In this document: piece by piece, positions 7,659 through 14,458 of the stretch
Position numbering within the stretch: the first letter of the stretch is position 1
Layout of the letters: each line of letters starts with the position of its first letter
Assembly (NCBI GenBank): GCA_021413675.1
Contig: JAIOQA010000087.1
Coordinates: 1 to 38,682, forward strand
Length of the DNA stretch: 38,682 bases
Direction of reading: 5' to 3'
Source: Deltaproteobacteria bacterium
Lineage (GTDB): Bacteria > Myxococcota_A > Polyangia > Haliangiales > Haliangiaceae
The notes under the pieces: model-generated
Database searches by the model: none
What the model was told of the DNA's origin: nothing
The model's input: the letters and a program-made list of their open reading frames with translations, nothing else
Position numbers and translations under genes: made by a program

Positions 7659-8660
7659 GTGGCGGGCAGCTTCGCGATCAACCCGGGCTGGCGGATCCTG
7701 TTGACGGATCTCGGCATCAGCACCGCCAACATCCTGCGCCGGGCCGAGCTCGCCGGCGATCTGTTCGCGCGAACCCACCCGACGCTCGTGCCCGACGAGT
7801 ACTTCCGGCTGTGGCGCGCGATCGACGCCGAGCGCAACGACCCGACCTTGCCGATCCGGATCGCGCAGGCCGCCTCGGCCGAGGCCTTCGACCCGCCGGT
7901 GTTCGCGGCGCTGTGCAGCACCGATCTCAACGCCGCGCTGGCGCGGATCGCGACCTACAAGCGCCTGGTCGGGCCGCTCGCGCTCACCGTCGACGTCGGC
8001 GCGCGCGAGACCGTGCTCGGCTTCCGGTTCCTCGATCCCGGCGCCGATCCGCCGCCGATCATGATCGCGACCGAGCTGTGCTTCTTCGTGCAGCTCGCGC
8101 GCACCGCGACCCGCCATCCGATCCGACCGCGCGCCGTGACCGCGCCCGCGCCGCCGACCGCGAGCGAGTTCCAGACCTACCTCGGCGTCCCGGTCACGCA
8201 TGCGCCGATCGCGTCGATCAGCTTCGCCGCCGCCGACGCCGCCCGGCCGTTCCTCACCGCCGACGAGCCGATGTGGCAGTTCTTCGAGCCGGTGCTGCGC
8301 CGCCGCCTCGCGGATCTCGACGAGCACGCCACGATCGTCGCGCGGGTGCGCGGCGCGCTGGTCGAGCTGTTGCCGACCGGCGAGGCCTCGGTCGAGGCGG
8401 TCTCCGCGCGCCTCGGGACCAGCAAGCGCACGCTGCAGCGCCGCCTGCAGCAGGAGAGGGCCAGCTTCCAGCAGGTCCTCGATGCGATCCGCGCCGAGCT
8501 CGCGCGCCACTACTTGCGCTCGTCGATGACCGCCGCCGAGATCTCGTTCCTCCTCGGCTACGAGGACCCCAACTCGTTCTTCCGCGCGTTCCACGCCTGG
8601 ACCGGCCAGACCCCGGAGCAGGCGCGGCTGGCGCTGACCGAGGTCCGGGAGCGCGCGTGA
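7659..8660 (+). CDS. AraC-family transcriptional regulator (OruR/ArgR-like with arabinose-binding-type N-domain)
   Basis: 333 aa from GTG 7659. The N-terminal two-thirds match the 'arabinose-binding' type domain found in many AraC regulators of lipid and aromatic metabolism. The C-terminal HTH_18 has both helix-turn-helices: EAVSARLGTSKRTLQRRLQ and EISFLLGYEDPNSFFRAFHAWTG. It starts 9 nt after the SDR stop, so the SDR gene is a likely operon partner or target. A TAGGAT sequence overlaps the SDR stop 6 nt before the start and could be an internal -10. Its own stop overlaps the next gene. Confidence 0.88.
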   Translation: MAGSFAINPGWRILLTDLGISTANILRRAELAGDLFARTHPTLVPDEYFRLWRAIDAERNDPTLPIRIAQAASAEAFDPPVFAALCSTDLNAALARIATYKRLVGPLALTVDVGARETVLGFRFLDPGADPPPIMIATELCFFVQLARTATRHPIRPRAVTAPAPPTASEFQTYLGVPVTHAPIASISFAAADAARPFLTADEPMWQFFEPVLRRRLADLDEHATIVARVRGALVELLPTGEASVEAVSARLGTSKRTLQRRLQQERASFQQVLDAIRAELARHYLRSSMTAAEISFLLGYEDPNSFFRAFHAWTGQTPEQARLALTEVRERA

Positions 8661-9124
8661 GCGACGCGCAGCGCGCCGACGACGAGCGGATCTTCGCGGC
8701 GGTGATCCGCGAGACCCGGGCCGCGCGCCGCGCGCGCCTCGGGCGCTCGGGCGCGCTGGTGGTGCTCGCGGTCGGGTTCGCGGCGCTCACGCCGGTCGCG
8801 GCCTGGCGTGGCTGGCTGGTCGGCGCGATGGCCGCGGTCGGTGCGCTCGCGCTGGTCCGCCTCGCGCGCGCGTTCGGCCCGCTGCCGCCCGGCGCGCTGT
8901 CGCTGTTCGACGGCACGCATCGGCTCACCCACGTGACGTTCTCTGGCCCCTGGCTGGTCTACACCACGCTTGGCGAGCGCCGCGTCCTGCTACTCGGCGA
9001 GACCGCGCGCGGCGATGGATTTCGCCAGGCGCTGCGCCGGCGGTTCCCCGACGTGCCGCAGCTGGTGTCGATCCTGCCGCCGGCGCCGCCGGACGTGCCG
9101 CGCGCGACCGCGCTGCCGCGCTGA
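8657..9124 (+). CDS. 155-aa two-TM membrane protein, paralogue A
   Basis: From GTG 8657, overlapping the AraC stop (GTGA). The N-terminal ADDERIFAAVIRETR is followed by two adjacent hydrophobic segments (about residues 33-50 and 54-69), then a cytoplasmic-type domain containing PGALSLFDGTHRLTHVTF and RGDGFRQALRRRFPDV. The gene at 9881-10348 encodes a paralogue of exactly the same length with the same order of motifs. No known domain was recognised; the C-terminal half resembles a small PH-like membrane-associated fold only loosely. Confidence 0.75.
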   Translation: MSDAQRADDERIFAAVIRETRAARRARLGRSGALVVLAVGFAALTPVAAWRGWLVGAMAAVGALALVRLARAFGPLPPGALSLFDGTHRLTHVTFSGPWLVYTTLGERRVLLLGETARGDGFRQALRRRFPDVPQLVSILPPAPPDVPRATALPR

Positions 9125-9127
9125 AGG

Positions 9128-9838
9128 TCACTCCCCGGTGAACGTCTCGATCACGGTGGCGTGCGCGCCGCACGCGCCCAGGTCGCCGTGGGCGCAGGCC
9201 CCGGCGAGGAGGTCCTGCAGCTGGGCCGGGGTCCCTCCGTCGAGCAGGCCGCGCTCGAGCTCGAGCGCCAGCACCCGGCACGCGAACCCGCCGAGCTGCT
9301 CGCAGGCCTGTTCGAGCTCCGCGCGGCCGCGCGCGAGGTCGTCGCCGGCGTTGCGCTCGACGCGCAGCCGGCCGGCCATGCCGCACGCGAAGTGATCGCC
9401 GACCTCGCACGATCGAACGAAGATCCGCCGGGCGCACTCGTACCCGGCGGCGTCGGGATGCGCGACCCAGGTCGCCGCCGCGAAGTTCGTACACGCGTTC
9501 GCCAGCCCCAGCGTGCAGCCGCGGCGATCGAGCTCGAAGGCCTCGGCCGCGGTCGCGGGATCCTGCTCGATGGCCCGTGCGCGGGTCCAGCACGCGTAGG
9601 GGTTGCCGACGCGGCACTCGTAGGCGCACCCCGCGGGCGCGTGGATGCACGCGGGCTCGCGCATGATGTCCGTCAGCGCGCCGAGAGAATCGGCGAGGCA
9701 CACCGGTGCGGGCGGGGCGCCCCCGGCGTTCGCGATCGGCGCGGTCGACCCGCGCGCCCCGCACCCGACCAACGCCACTGCGATCCACGCGCGCCGGACC
9801 GCACGACAGTACCGAAACCGGGCGCGGGTGTCGCTCAT
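9128..9838 (-). CDS. Sel1-like Cys-rich repeat lipoprotein
   Basis: 236 aa from ATG 9838. A basic N-terminus is followed by a hydrophobic stretch and lipobox ALVGC (Cys about residue 27). The mature protein has repeats of about 36 residues, each with a C-G-AC pattern: GCTLGLANACTNFA, SCEVGDHFACGMAG, ACEQLGGFACRVLA and ACAHGDLGACGAHA. Such Cys-paired Sel1-like repeats form disulfide-linked helical hairpins for protein binding at the cell surface. It lies opposite in direction to the two flanking paralogues and separates them, which suggests a later insertion. Confidence 0.8.
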   Translation of the reverse strand: MSDTRARFRYCRAVRRAWIAVALVGCGARGSTAPIANAGGAPPAPVCLADSLGALTDIMREPACIHAPAGCAYECRVGNPYACWTRARAIEQDPATAAEAFELDRRGCTLGLANACTNFAAATWVAHPDAAGYECARRIFVRSCEVGDHFACGMAGRLRVERNAGDDLARGRAELEQACEQLGGFACRVLALELERGLLDGGTPAQLQDLLAGACAHGDLGACGAHATVIETFTGE

Positions 9839-9880
9839 GACGCGCTTGCCGGCGCCGTCGCCGCGCGTGAGACTCGACGC

Positions 9881-10348
9881 GTGGACGGCGCAACGCCAGA
9901 CGCGGCGGCAGACGCGCTCGTGTTCGAGGCGGTCATCCGCGAGTCGCGCGAGCTGCGCCGCGTGCACGTGCCGGTCGCGCTCGCGGCGTTCCTCGTCGCG
10001 ATCGTGACGATCCCGCTGGCGCTGCACCACCTGCTCGGGCCGCTCGCCGCCGTCGCCGCGCTGGTCGCCATCCCGGTGGCGATCCTCCGCCTCGTGCGGC
10101 CGGTGCGCGCGCTGCCGGCGGGGCCGCTGTCGATCTTCGATGGCAGCTTCGCGCTCGAGCGCGTGACCTTCGCGCGGACGCCGGTGACCTACGTGTCCGA
10201 CGGCCGCTATCCGTATCGGCTGGTCGGCCCGACCGCGCGCAGCCTGGCGTTCTGCGAGGCGGTGCGCCGGCGCTTCCCGGCGGCGCGGCTCGAGGTCTCG
10301 CCGCGCGCGCGGCTGACCTCGCTGCCGAAGGCGCGGTTGCTGCGCTGA
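9881..10348 (+). CDS. 155-aa two-TM membrane protein, paralogue B
   Basis: From GTG 9881. It has the same architecture as the 8657-9124 product: ADALVFEAVIRESREL at the N-terminus, two hydrophobic segments, then PAGPLSIFDGSFALERVTF and SLAFCEAVRRRFPAARL. Equal length and aligned motifs show a gene duplication, with considerable divergence. Function unknown. Confidence 0.72.
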   Translation: MDGATPDAAADALVFEAVIRESRELRRVHVPVALAAFLVAIVTIPLALHHLLGPLAAVAALVAIPVAILRLVRPVRALPAGPLSIFDGSFALERVTFARTPVTYVSDGRYPYRLVGPTARSLAFCEAVRRRFPAARLEVSPRARLTSLPKARLLR

Positions 10349-10358
10349 CGCGTACCTC

Positions 10359-10688
10359 TCACGCCACCGACGGCGCGCCGATCGGCCGCGCCGCGGTGCG
10401 CGGCGCCGCGAGGCCCCGGTGGATGAGGTACGCGAGCAGGCCCATCGAGCCGAACGCCGCCGTCGCGATCACGTACGGGATCGCCGCGATGCCCCGGGCC
10501 TTCGCGTCGCGCAGCATCCAGCCCACGCCGATGCTGCACGCGATGACCAGGTCGATGAAGATCTGCGTGCCCCAGCCGCGGTCGCCGGCCACGGCGAACA
10601 CGCCGGTGTAGTTGGTGCCGACGAGCCACGTCGACAGGGCGACGAACGAGATCAGGAGGATGCTCAGGAAGATCGTGAGGGGCTTCAT
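10359..10688 (-). CDS. DUF2834-like three-TM membrane protein
   Basis: 109 aa from ATG 10688. Three hydrophobic segments: FLSILLISFVALSTWLV (6-22), IFIDLVIACSIGVGWML (43-59) and AAIPYVIATAAFGSMGLLAYLI (68-89). The second is followed by RDAKARG and the third ends in LIHRG, as in DUF2834 proteins. It is divergent from an MmyB-type regulator; a perfect palindrome lies between the two starts, so repression by that regulator is plausible. Function of the family is unknown. Confidence 0.72.
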   Translation of the reverse strand: MKPLTIFLSILLISFVALSTWLVGTNYTGVFAVAGDRGWGTQIFIDLVIACSIGVGWMLRDAKARGIAAIPYVIATAAFGSMGLLAYLIHRGLAAPRTAARPIGAPSVA

Positions 10689-10720
10689 GCGCTCACCATG
10701 ACGCTCGCCGCGCACGGCCG

Positions 10721-10740
10721 CCATTACGTCCAGGTAATGG
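10721..10740. promoter_or_regulatory. Perfect inverted repeat, probable operator
   Basis: CCATTAC-N6-GTAATGG, 7-bp perfect arms, lies between the divergent starts at 10688 (minus) and 10773 (plus). It overlaps the expected -35 position for the regulator's -10 box at 10760-10765, so binding would block its transcription. AT-rich bases in such a GC-rich region also make it stand out. Confidence 0.65.
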
Positions 10741-10759
10741 GCGCGCCGCGCGCCTCCGC

Positions 10760-10765
10760 TACGAT
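10760..10765 (+). promoter_or_regulatory. -10 box TACGAT, giving a leaderless regulator mRNA
   Basis: TACGAT lies 7 nt before the ATG at 10773, so transcription would start at or next to the start codon. No Shine-Dalgarno is seen before this ATG. The palindrome at 10721-10740 covers the -35 position. Confidence 0.5.
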
Positions 10766-10772
10766 GACCGCG

Positions 10773-11612
10773 ATGCCCACCGCGCGCCCGTCGCCCCCGT
10801 CTTCCGGTCCGGCCCCCATCGGCGCGCTCCTGCGCACCTGGCGCGACGCCCGCGGCAAGAGCCAGGAGTGGGTCGCGGCGCGGGCCGGGGTGTCGACGCG
10901 CCACCTGAGCTTCATCGAGACCGGCCGCGCGGCGCCCGGCCGCGACGTCGTGCTGGCGCTGGCCGGCGCGCTCGACGTGCCGCTGCGGACCCGCAACGAG
11001 CTGCTGCTCGCCGCCGGCCACGCGCCGGGCTACGGCGCCGCCGGGCTGGGCGACGCCGACCTCGCGATGGTGCGGCGCGCGCTCGATCTCATCCTCGATC
11101 ACCACGAGCCGTTCCCGGCCGTGGTCTTCGATCGCCTGACCAACGTCGTGCGCATGAACCGCGGCGGCCTCGCGCTGTTCACCCGGTTCGCGCCGCCGGC
11201 GTTGCCGCCCGCGCTCGCGCAGAACGTGCTGCTGGCGCTGCTCCACCCGGACGGCTGGAAGCCGTTCGTCGTGAACTGGGACGAGCTCGCCGGCGATCTG
11301 ATCGAGCGGCTGCACCGCGATCTCGCGGCCGCGCCCGGCGATCGCGCGCTGGCCGCGCTCGCCGAGCAGGCGCTCGCGCTGCCCGACGTGCCGCACGCGT
11401 GGCGGCGTCCGCGCTGGACCGCGCCGGTGCAGCCGTGCGCGATCGTCCACCTGCGGCGCGGCGAGCTCGAGCTGCGGCTGTTCACGACCATCACGATGCT
11501 GGGCACGCCCCTCGACGTCACCGCCGAGGAGCTGCGCATCGAGAGCTACTTCCCGGTCGACGCGGCGACCGAGGCGCTCTTGCGCGGCTGGGCGCTGCCC
11601 TCGGAAACGTGA
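10773..11612 (+). CDS. XRE-family regulator with MmyB-like ligand-binding domain
   Basis: 279 aa. HTH at about residues 17-70 (SQEWVAARAGVSTRHLSFIETG). The C-terminal domain (about 105-270) has the MmyB/MltR hallmarks: VVFDRLTNVVRMNRGGLALF, then a long helical part ending in a beta-rich LRLFTTITMLGTPLDVTAEELRIESYFP. These domains bind small hydrophobic ligands such as fatty acids. An upstream in-frame ATG at 10764 overlaps the -10 box, so 10773 is preferred. It is divergent from the DUF2834-like gene over a palindrome and is probably autoregulated. Confidence 0.88.
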   Translation: MPTARPSPPSSGPAPIGALLRTWRDARGKSQEWVAARAGVSTRHLSFIETGRAAPGRDVVLALAGALDVPLRTRNELLLAAGHAPGYGAAGLGDADLAMVRRALDLILDHHEPFPAVVFDRLTNVVRMNRGGLALFTRFAPPALPPALAQNVLLALLHPDGWKPFVVNWDELAGDLIERLHRDLAAAPGDRALAALAEQALALPDVPHAWRRPRWTAPVQPCAIVHLRRGELELRLFTTITMLGTPLDVTAEELRIESYFPVDAATEALLRGWALPSET

Positions 11613-11825
11613 GCCGCGGCAAGCCCGCGCGGCGCGCATGCGGCGCAAGTACGCGTGCGATCACGCGCGCGGCATGCGAGTAGGCACCGCGGCGCGCCCG
11701 TCGCATGGTGAGGGCAGATCGAGCGGTGTCGCGCGGGATGGTCTCGCGCTGGCGGCTGCTCGTCGATCGATGGCGACCGCGCGCCTGAGGCGCGGCCGCA
11801 TCCTCATGCCTGGAGACGGAACCGT

Positions 11826-11990
11826 ATGAAGAAGAACCGCAAGCCCGCGACCCTGAGCCTGATCACCGAGACCGTGCGCGCGCTCGATCCGGCGCAGCTC
11901 GTCGATATCAGCGGCGCGATGAAGCCCAAGAAGACGTGGGCGATGGGGTGCACCAACACCTCGAACAGCACCTGGGACTGCACGATCTGA
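11826..11990 (+). CDS. Putative lanthipeptide-like (RiPP) precursor peptide, 54 aa
   Basis: The peptide starts MKKNRKPATLSLITETVRAL, continues DPAQLVDISGAMKPKKTWAM and ends GCTNTSNSTWDCTI. The leader-like part fits the class I lanthipeptide pattern of a basic start, L-x-L, (R/T)ET-x-R-x-LD, then an L-x-x-(V/I)-x-G(G/A) motif; here LSLITETVRALD at 10-21 and LVDISGA at 25-31. The C-terminal 13 residues hold two Cys with five Thr/Ser around them, suited to dehydration and (methyl)lanthionine formation. A GGAGA lies 9 nt before the ATG. No LanB, LanC or LanM gene is in the window, so it would rely on enzymes elsewhere. Codon use (AAG, ACC, GAC, CTC) matches its neighbours. It could be another small secreted peptide, but the coding call is fairly strong. 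Confidence 0.65.
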   Translation: MKKNRKPATLSLITETVRALDPAQLVDISGAMKPKKTWAMGCTNTSNSTWDCTI

Positions 11991-12020
11991 TCGAAGTGGG
12001 GCGCGGCGGGCGCCCGCCGC

Positions 12021-12215
12021 TCACCAGGGCTTCCACCACGGCTTCTTCGCGTCGTCGCCCGACGCCGAGGAGGCCGTGGCCTTGGCCGCAGCCTTGTCCT
12101 CGCGGCAGTGGCAGCGGTCCTTCGGCTTGACGTCGCCGAGCACCTGCTCGATGTGCCGGCCGCAGCCGGAGAAGGTCGGTTTGCCACAGGAACGGCAGGT
12201 CACGCGAGCGCACAT
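12021..12215 (-). CDS. Small Cys-rich zinc-binding protein
   Basis: 64 aa from ATG 12215. The N-terminal half MCARVTCRSCGKPTFSGCGR, with HIEQVLGDV and DRCHC following, matches a widespread small protein family with a CxxCGKPT-x-GCG-H-C-C zinc site. The C-terminal half is a low-complexity Ala/Lys tail ending KPWWKPW. It is convergent with the putative precursor peptide gene, 30 bp away. The family has no firm function. Confidence 0.8.
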   Translation of the reverse strand: MCARVTCRSCGKPTFSGCGRHIEQVLGDVKPKDRCHCREDKAAAKATASSASGDDAKKPWWKPW

Positions 12216-12254
12216 GGATGAACTCCTACGGGGTCGAACGGACGGGGAAGGGGA

Positions 12255-12647
12255 TCACGCGTCGGGCAGGGCGGCGATCGCGCGCTCGAGGCGGGCGCGG
12301 ACCTCGGCGGCGATCGGCGCGAGCGCCGGATCGTGCGCGGCCAGGGTCGCGAGCGGATCGATCGCGATCAGGTTCGCGCCGCCGCCGTCGCGCTCGTAGA
12401 TGACGACGTTGCACGGCAGCATGATGCCGAGCTCGACCTCCTGCGACAGCGCGCGGTAGGCGAGCGGCGGGTTGCACGCGCCGAGGATCTTGTAGCGCCG
12501 GAACTCCACGCCGAGCTTGGCGCGGAGCGTGGCGGCCATGTCGATCTCGGTCAACACGCCGAACCCTTCGGTGCGCAGCGCGTCGGGCAGGCGCGCCAGC
12601 GCGGTGTCGTAGTCGAGGGTCAGCGTTCGTCGCAGTCCGGGGAGCAT
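12255..12647 (-). CDS. DUF302 domain protein
   Basis: 130 aa from ATG 12647. It matches DUF302 throughout: DYDTALARLPDALRTEGFGVLTEIDMAATLRAKLG is the typical start (about 12-46), then YKILGACNPPLAYRAL and VELGIMLPCNVVIYE with the conserved Cys58 and Cys79. The two Cys in the conserved ACNP and LPCNV positions suggest a redox or metal role. It is the last gene of a thioredoxin-sigma factor-DUF302 run, suggesting a redox-stress unit. Confidence 0.85.
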   Translation of the reverse strand: MLPGLRRTLTLDYDTALARLPDALRTEGFGVLTEIDMAATLRAKLGVEFRRYKILGACNPPLAYRALSQEVELGIMLPCNVVIYERDGGGANLIAIDPLATLAAHDPALAPIAAEVRARLERAIAALPDA

Positions 12648-12697
12648 GCCCGTGAGAGCCGGGGCCTGGCGAAAGGATTCAGCGGGTTCAGAACTCG

Positions 12698-13513
12698 TCA
12701 GGCTCGCGCCGGCGCCGGCCCGATCGCGCCGACCAGCGCGTGCCGGACCGCGGCCTTCACCTGGTCCGGCACGCCATCGCCGGGGATGCGGCGGCACAGC
12801 GCCACCGTGCGCTTGAGCTGATCGCAGGCGCCGGCGCAGCGCTCGCACTTCGCGAGGTGAGCCTCGACCTGGGCGCAGGTCGCCTGGTCGATGTCGCTCG
12901 CGGCATAGGCGGCGAGGTCCTGGGCCAGCTCGGGGCAGGGCGCGGCCTGCTGGTCGCTGTCGCCGAGCAGGATCGCGAGGTGGTCGCGCAGCTCCTTGCG
13001 GCCGCGGTGCAGGCGGCTCTTGAGCGCGCCGATCTCGACGCCCGCGACCTCGGCCGCCTCCTCGGCGGACAGCCCCTCGACGTCGCGCAGCACCACCGCC
13101 TCGCGATGGGCCTCGGGCAGGGCGCTCATCGCCGCGGCCAGCGCCTGGCCGATCTCGCGGGCGTGGACCCGCGCGTCGGGATCCTGATCCGGCGCGGCCG
13201 GCTCGGCGTCGGTGAGCGGCCCGCCGATCGACACCGAGCTGCCCGGGCGGCGCTGCTTGATGCAGAAGCTCCGCGCGATCATGTAGAGCCAGGTCGAGAG
13301 CCGGGCCTCGCCGCGGAACCCGGGGATGCCGCGCAGCGCGGCGATCATCGTCTCCTGCAGCACGTCGCGGGCGTCGGCCTCGTGCCCGCACAGCCGCAGC
13401 GCGAACCGGTAGATCTGGGTCTCGTAGCGGCCGAGGAGGGCCTCGATCGCCTCGGGCGCGGCATCGCCGCCCGCGCGGGCCGCAGCCAGGAGCTCGTCGT
13501 CGGTGGGCGTCAC
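12698..13513 (-). CDS. ECF-type RNA polymerase sigma factor with C-terminal zinc-finger (anti-sigma-like) domain
   Basis: 271 aa from GTG 13513. Region 2 is about residues 21-85 (YETQIYRFALRLCGHEADARDVLQ, WLYMIARSFCIKQRR) and region 4 about 125-175 (LPEAHREAVVLRDVEGLSAEEAAEV, KSRLHRGRKELR). After a linker, a ZAS/zf-HC2 motif H-x3-C-x2-C (EAHLAKCERC) is fused in the same chain, so sensor and sigma factor are one protein. A GTG at 13531 is also in frame; GTG 13513 is preferred because TATCTT (13520-13525) lies 6 nt upstream. It follows a thioredoxin gene and precedes DUF302, consistent with control by thiol redox state at the zinc site. Confidence 0.85.
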   Translation of the reverse strand: MTPTDDELLAAARAGGDAAPEAIEALLGRYETQIYRFALRLCGHEADARDVLQETMIAALRGIPGFRGEARLSTWLYMIARSFCIKQRRPGSSVSIGGPLTDAEPAAPDQDPDARVHAREIGQALAAAMSALPEAHREAVVLRDVEGLSAEEAAEVAGVEIGALKSRLHRGRKELRDHLAILLGDSDQQAAPCPELAQDLAAYAASDIDQATCAQVEAHLAKCERCAGACDQLKRTVALCRRIPGDGVPDQVKAAVRHALVGAIGPAPARA

Positions 13514-13534
13514 GCGGTCAAGATACGCCACAAA

Positions 13535-13897
13535 TCAGCCCGTGGCCCGGTCGGCCTCGATCCGCTTCCGCACATCATCCATGTCGAGCGCGCGGATCGC
13601 GGCGATGAGCTTGTCGAGCGACGCCGCGGGCAGGGCGCCCGGCTGCTCGAACACCAGCACCCCGTCGCGGAACGCCATGATCGTGGGGATCGAGCGGATC
13701 TCGAACGCCTGCGCCAGCACCGGCTCGGCCTCGGTGTCGACCTTGCCGAACACGATGTCGGGGTGCTGGGCCGAGGCCTGCTCGTAGATCGGGCCGAACA
13801 TGCGGCACGGGCCGCACCACGCCGCCCAGAAGTCGATGAGCACGATGCCGCTGCCGATGACGTTCGCGAAGGTATTCGCGGTGAGCTCGGTGGTCAT
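13535..13897 (-). CDS. Thioredoxin
   Basis: 120 aa. The active site WCGPC is at residues 27-31, followed by the cis-Pro in SIPTIMAF (69-76) and GALPAASL near the end: a complete thioredoxin fold. A GGAGG Shine-Dalgarno lies 6 nt before the ATG. It is first in a run with a redox-type sigma factor and DUF302, and divergent from a DUF2892 membrane protein. It could reduce the Cys ligands of the sigma factor's zinc finger; this is inference. Confidence 0.93.
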   Translation of the reverse strand: MTTELTANTFANVIGSGIVLIDFWAAWCGPCRMFGPIYEQASAQHPDIVFGKVDTEAEPVLAQAFEIRSIPTIMAFRDGVLVFEQPGALPAASLDKLIAAIRALDMDDVRKRIEADRATG

Positions 13898-14033
13898 GAA
13901 AGCCTCCAGCCGCCGAGAGCCGGGCCGCGCCGAAAGGGTTCGCGCGCCGCGGCGGTTCGTCGCGCACGCCCGGCGGAACGATCTATCCCGCCGGCCGCGG
14001 AATCCCGGCGGCGCGCCCGCGGCTCCCACGCGC

Positions 14034-14231
14034 ATGATGACCAACGAAGGCACCGTCGATCGCGCCGTCCGCATCCTCCTCGGCGTCGTCCTGCTCGCGC
14101 TCGTGTTCGTCGGCCCGGCGACCCCGTGGGGCCTGATCGGCATCGTCCCGCTCGTGACCGGCCTGATCGGGTTCTGTCCGCTGTACCGCGTGCTCGGCCT
14201 GTCGACCTGTCCGGTCCGCACCCCTTCATGA
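14034..14231 (+). CDS. DUF2892 (YgaP-type) inner-membrane protein
   Basis: 65 aa; the ATG at 14037 is an equally good start. MTNEGTVDRAVRILLGVVLLALVF and WGLIGIVPLVTGLIGFCPLYRVLGLSTC form the standard two-helix DUF2892 module with the conserved Cys in GFCPLY and STCP. In YgaP this module is fused to a rhodanese domain and linked to thiol chemistry. It is divergent from thioredoxin, supporting a shared redox role. The 227 bp after it, up to the next operon, hold no recognisable gene. Confidence 0.85.
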   Translation: MMTNEGTVDRAVRILLGVVLLALVFVGPATPWGLIGIVPLVTGLIGFCPLYRVLGLSTCPVRTPS

Positions 14232-14444
14232 CCACGCGCTAGGTCGCGGCGCGAGATCGCGCTCCGACCTCCCGACCACGCGCGGATCGCGCCGGAGGTC
14301 AGACGGCTGCGTGCAACACCGCGCGGCGCCCGCGGAATCGCGGGAGCGCCGGCGCCTCGCGTCGCCTGGCCCCTCACGCACTGGCAGCTGCAGTCGCCAC
14401 CTGCGCGACGCACCACTGCGCTGTGATCGTGTGTGCTGGCGGGT

Positions 14445-14450
14445 TATGCT
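14445..14450 (+). promoter_or_regulatory. -10 box TATGCT of the aminoacyl-carrier-protein operon
   Basis: TATGCT lies 8 nt before the GTG at 14459, so the mRNA would be leaderless or nearly so. No good -35 is visible 16-18 nt upstream. The same hexamer occurs 6 nt before the CorA start at 28427. Confidence 0.45.
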
Positions 14451-14458
14451 CTCGAGCC

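Noticed and set aside
11638..11829. 63-codon forward frame just before the putative precursor peptide
   Set aside because: Arg-rich, no ribosome-binding site, no similarity, and it ends inside the start of the precursor gene; treated as non-coding upstream DNA.
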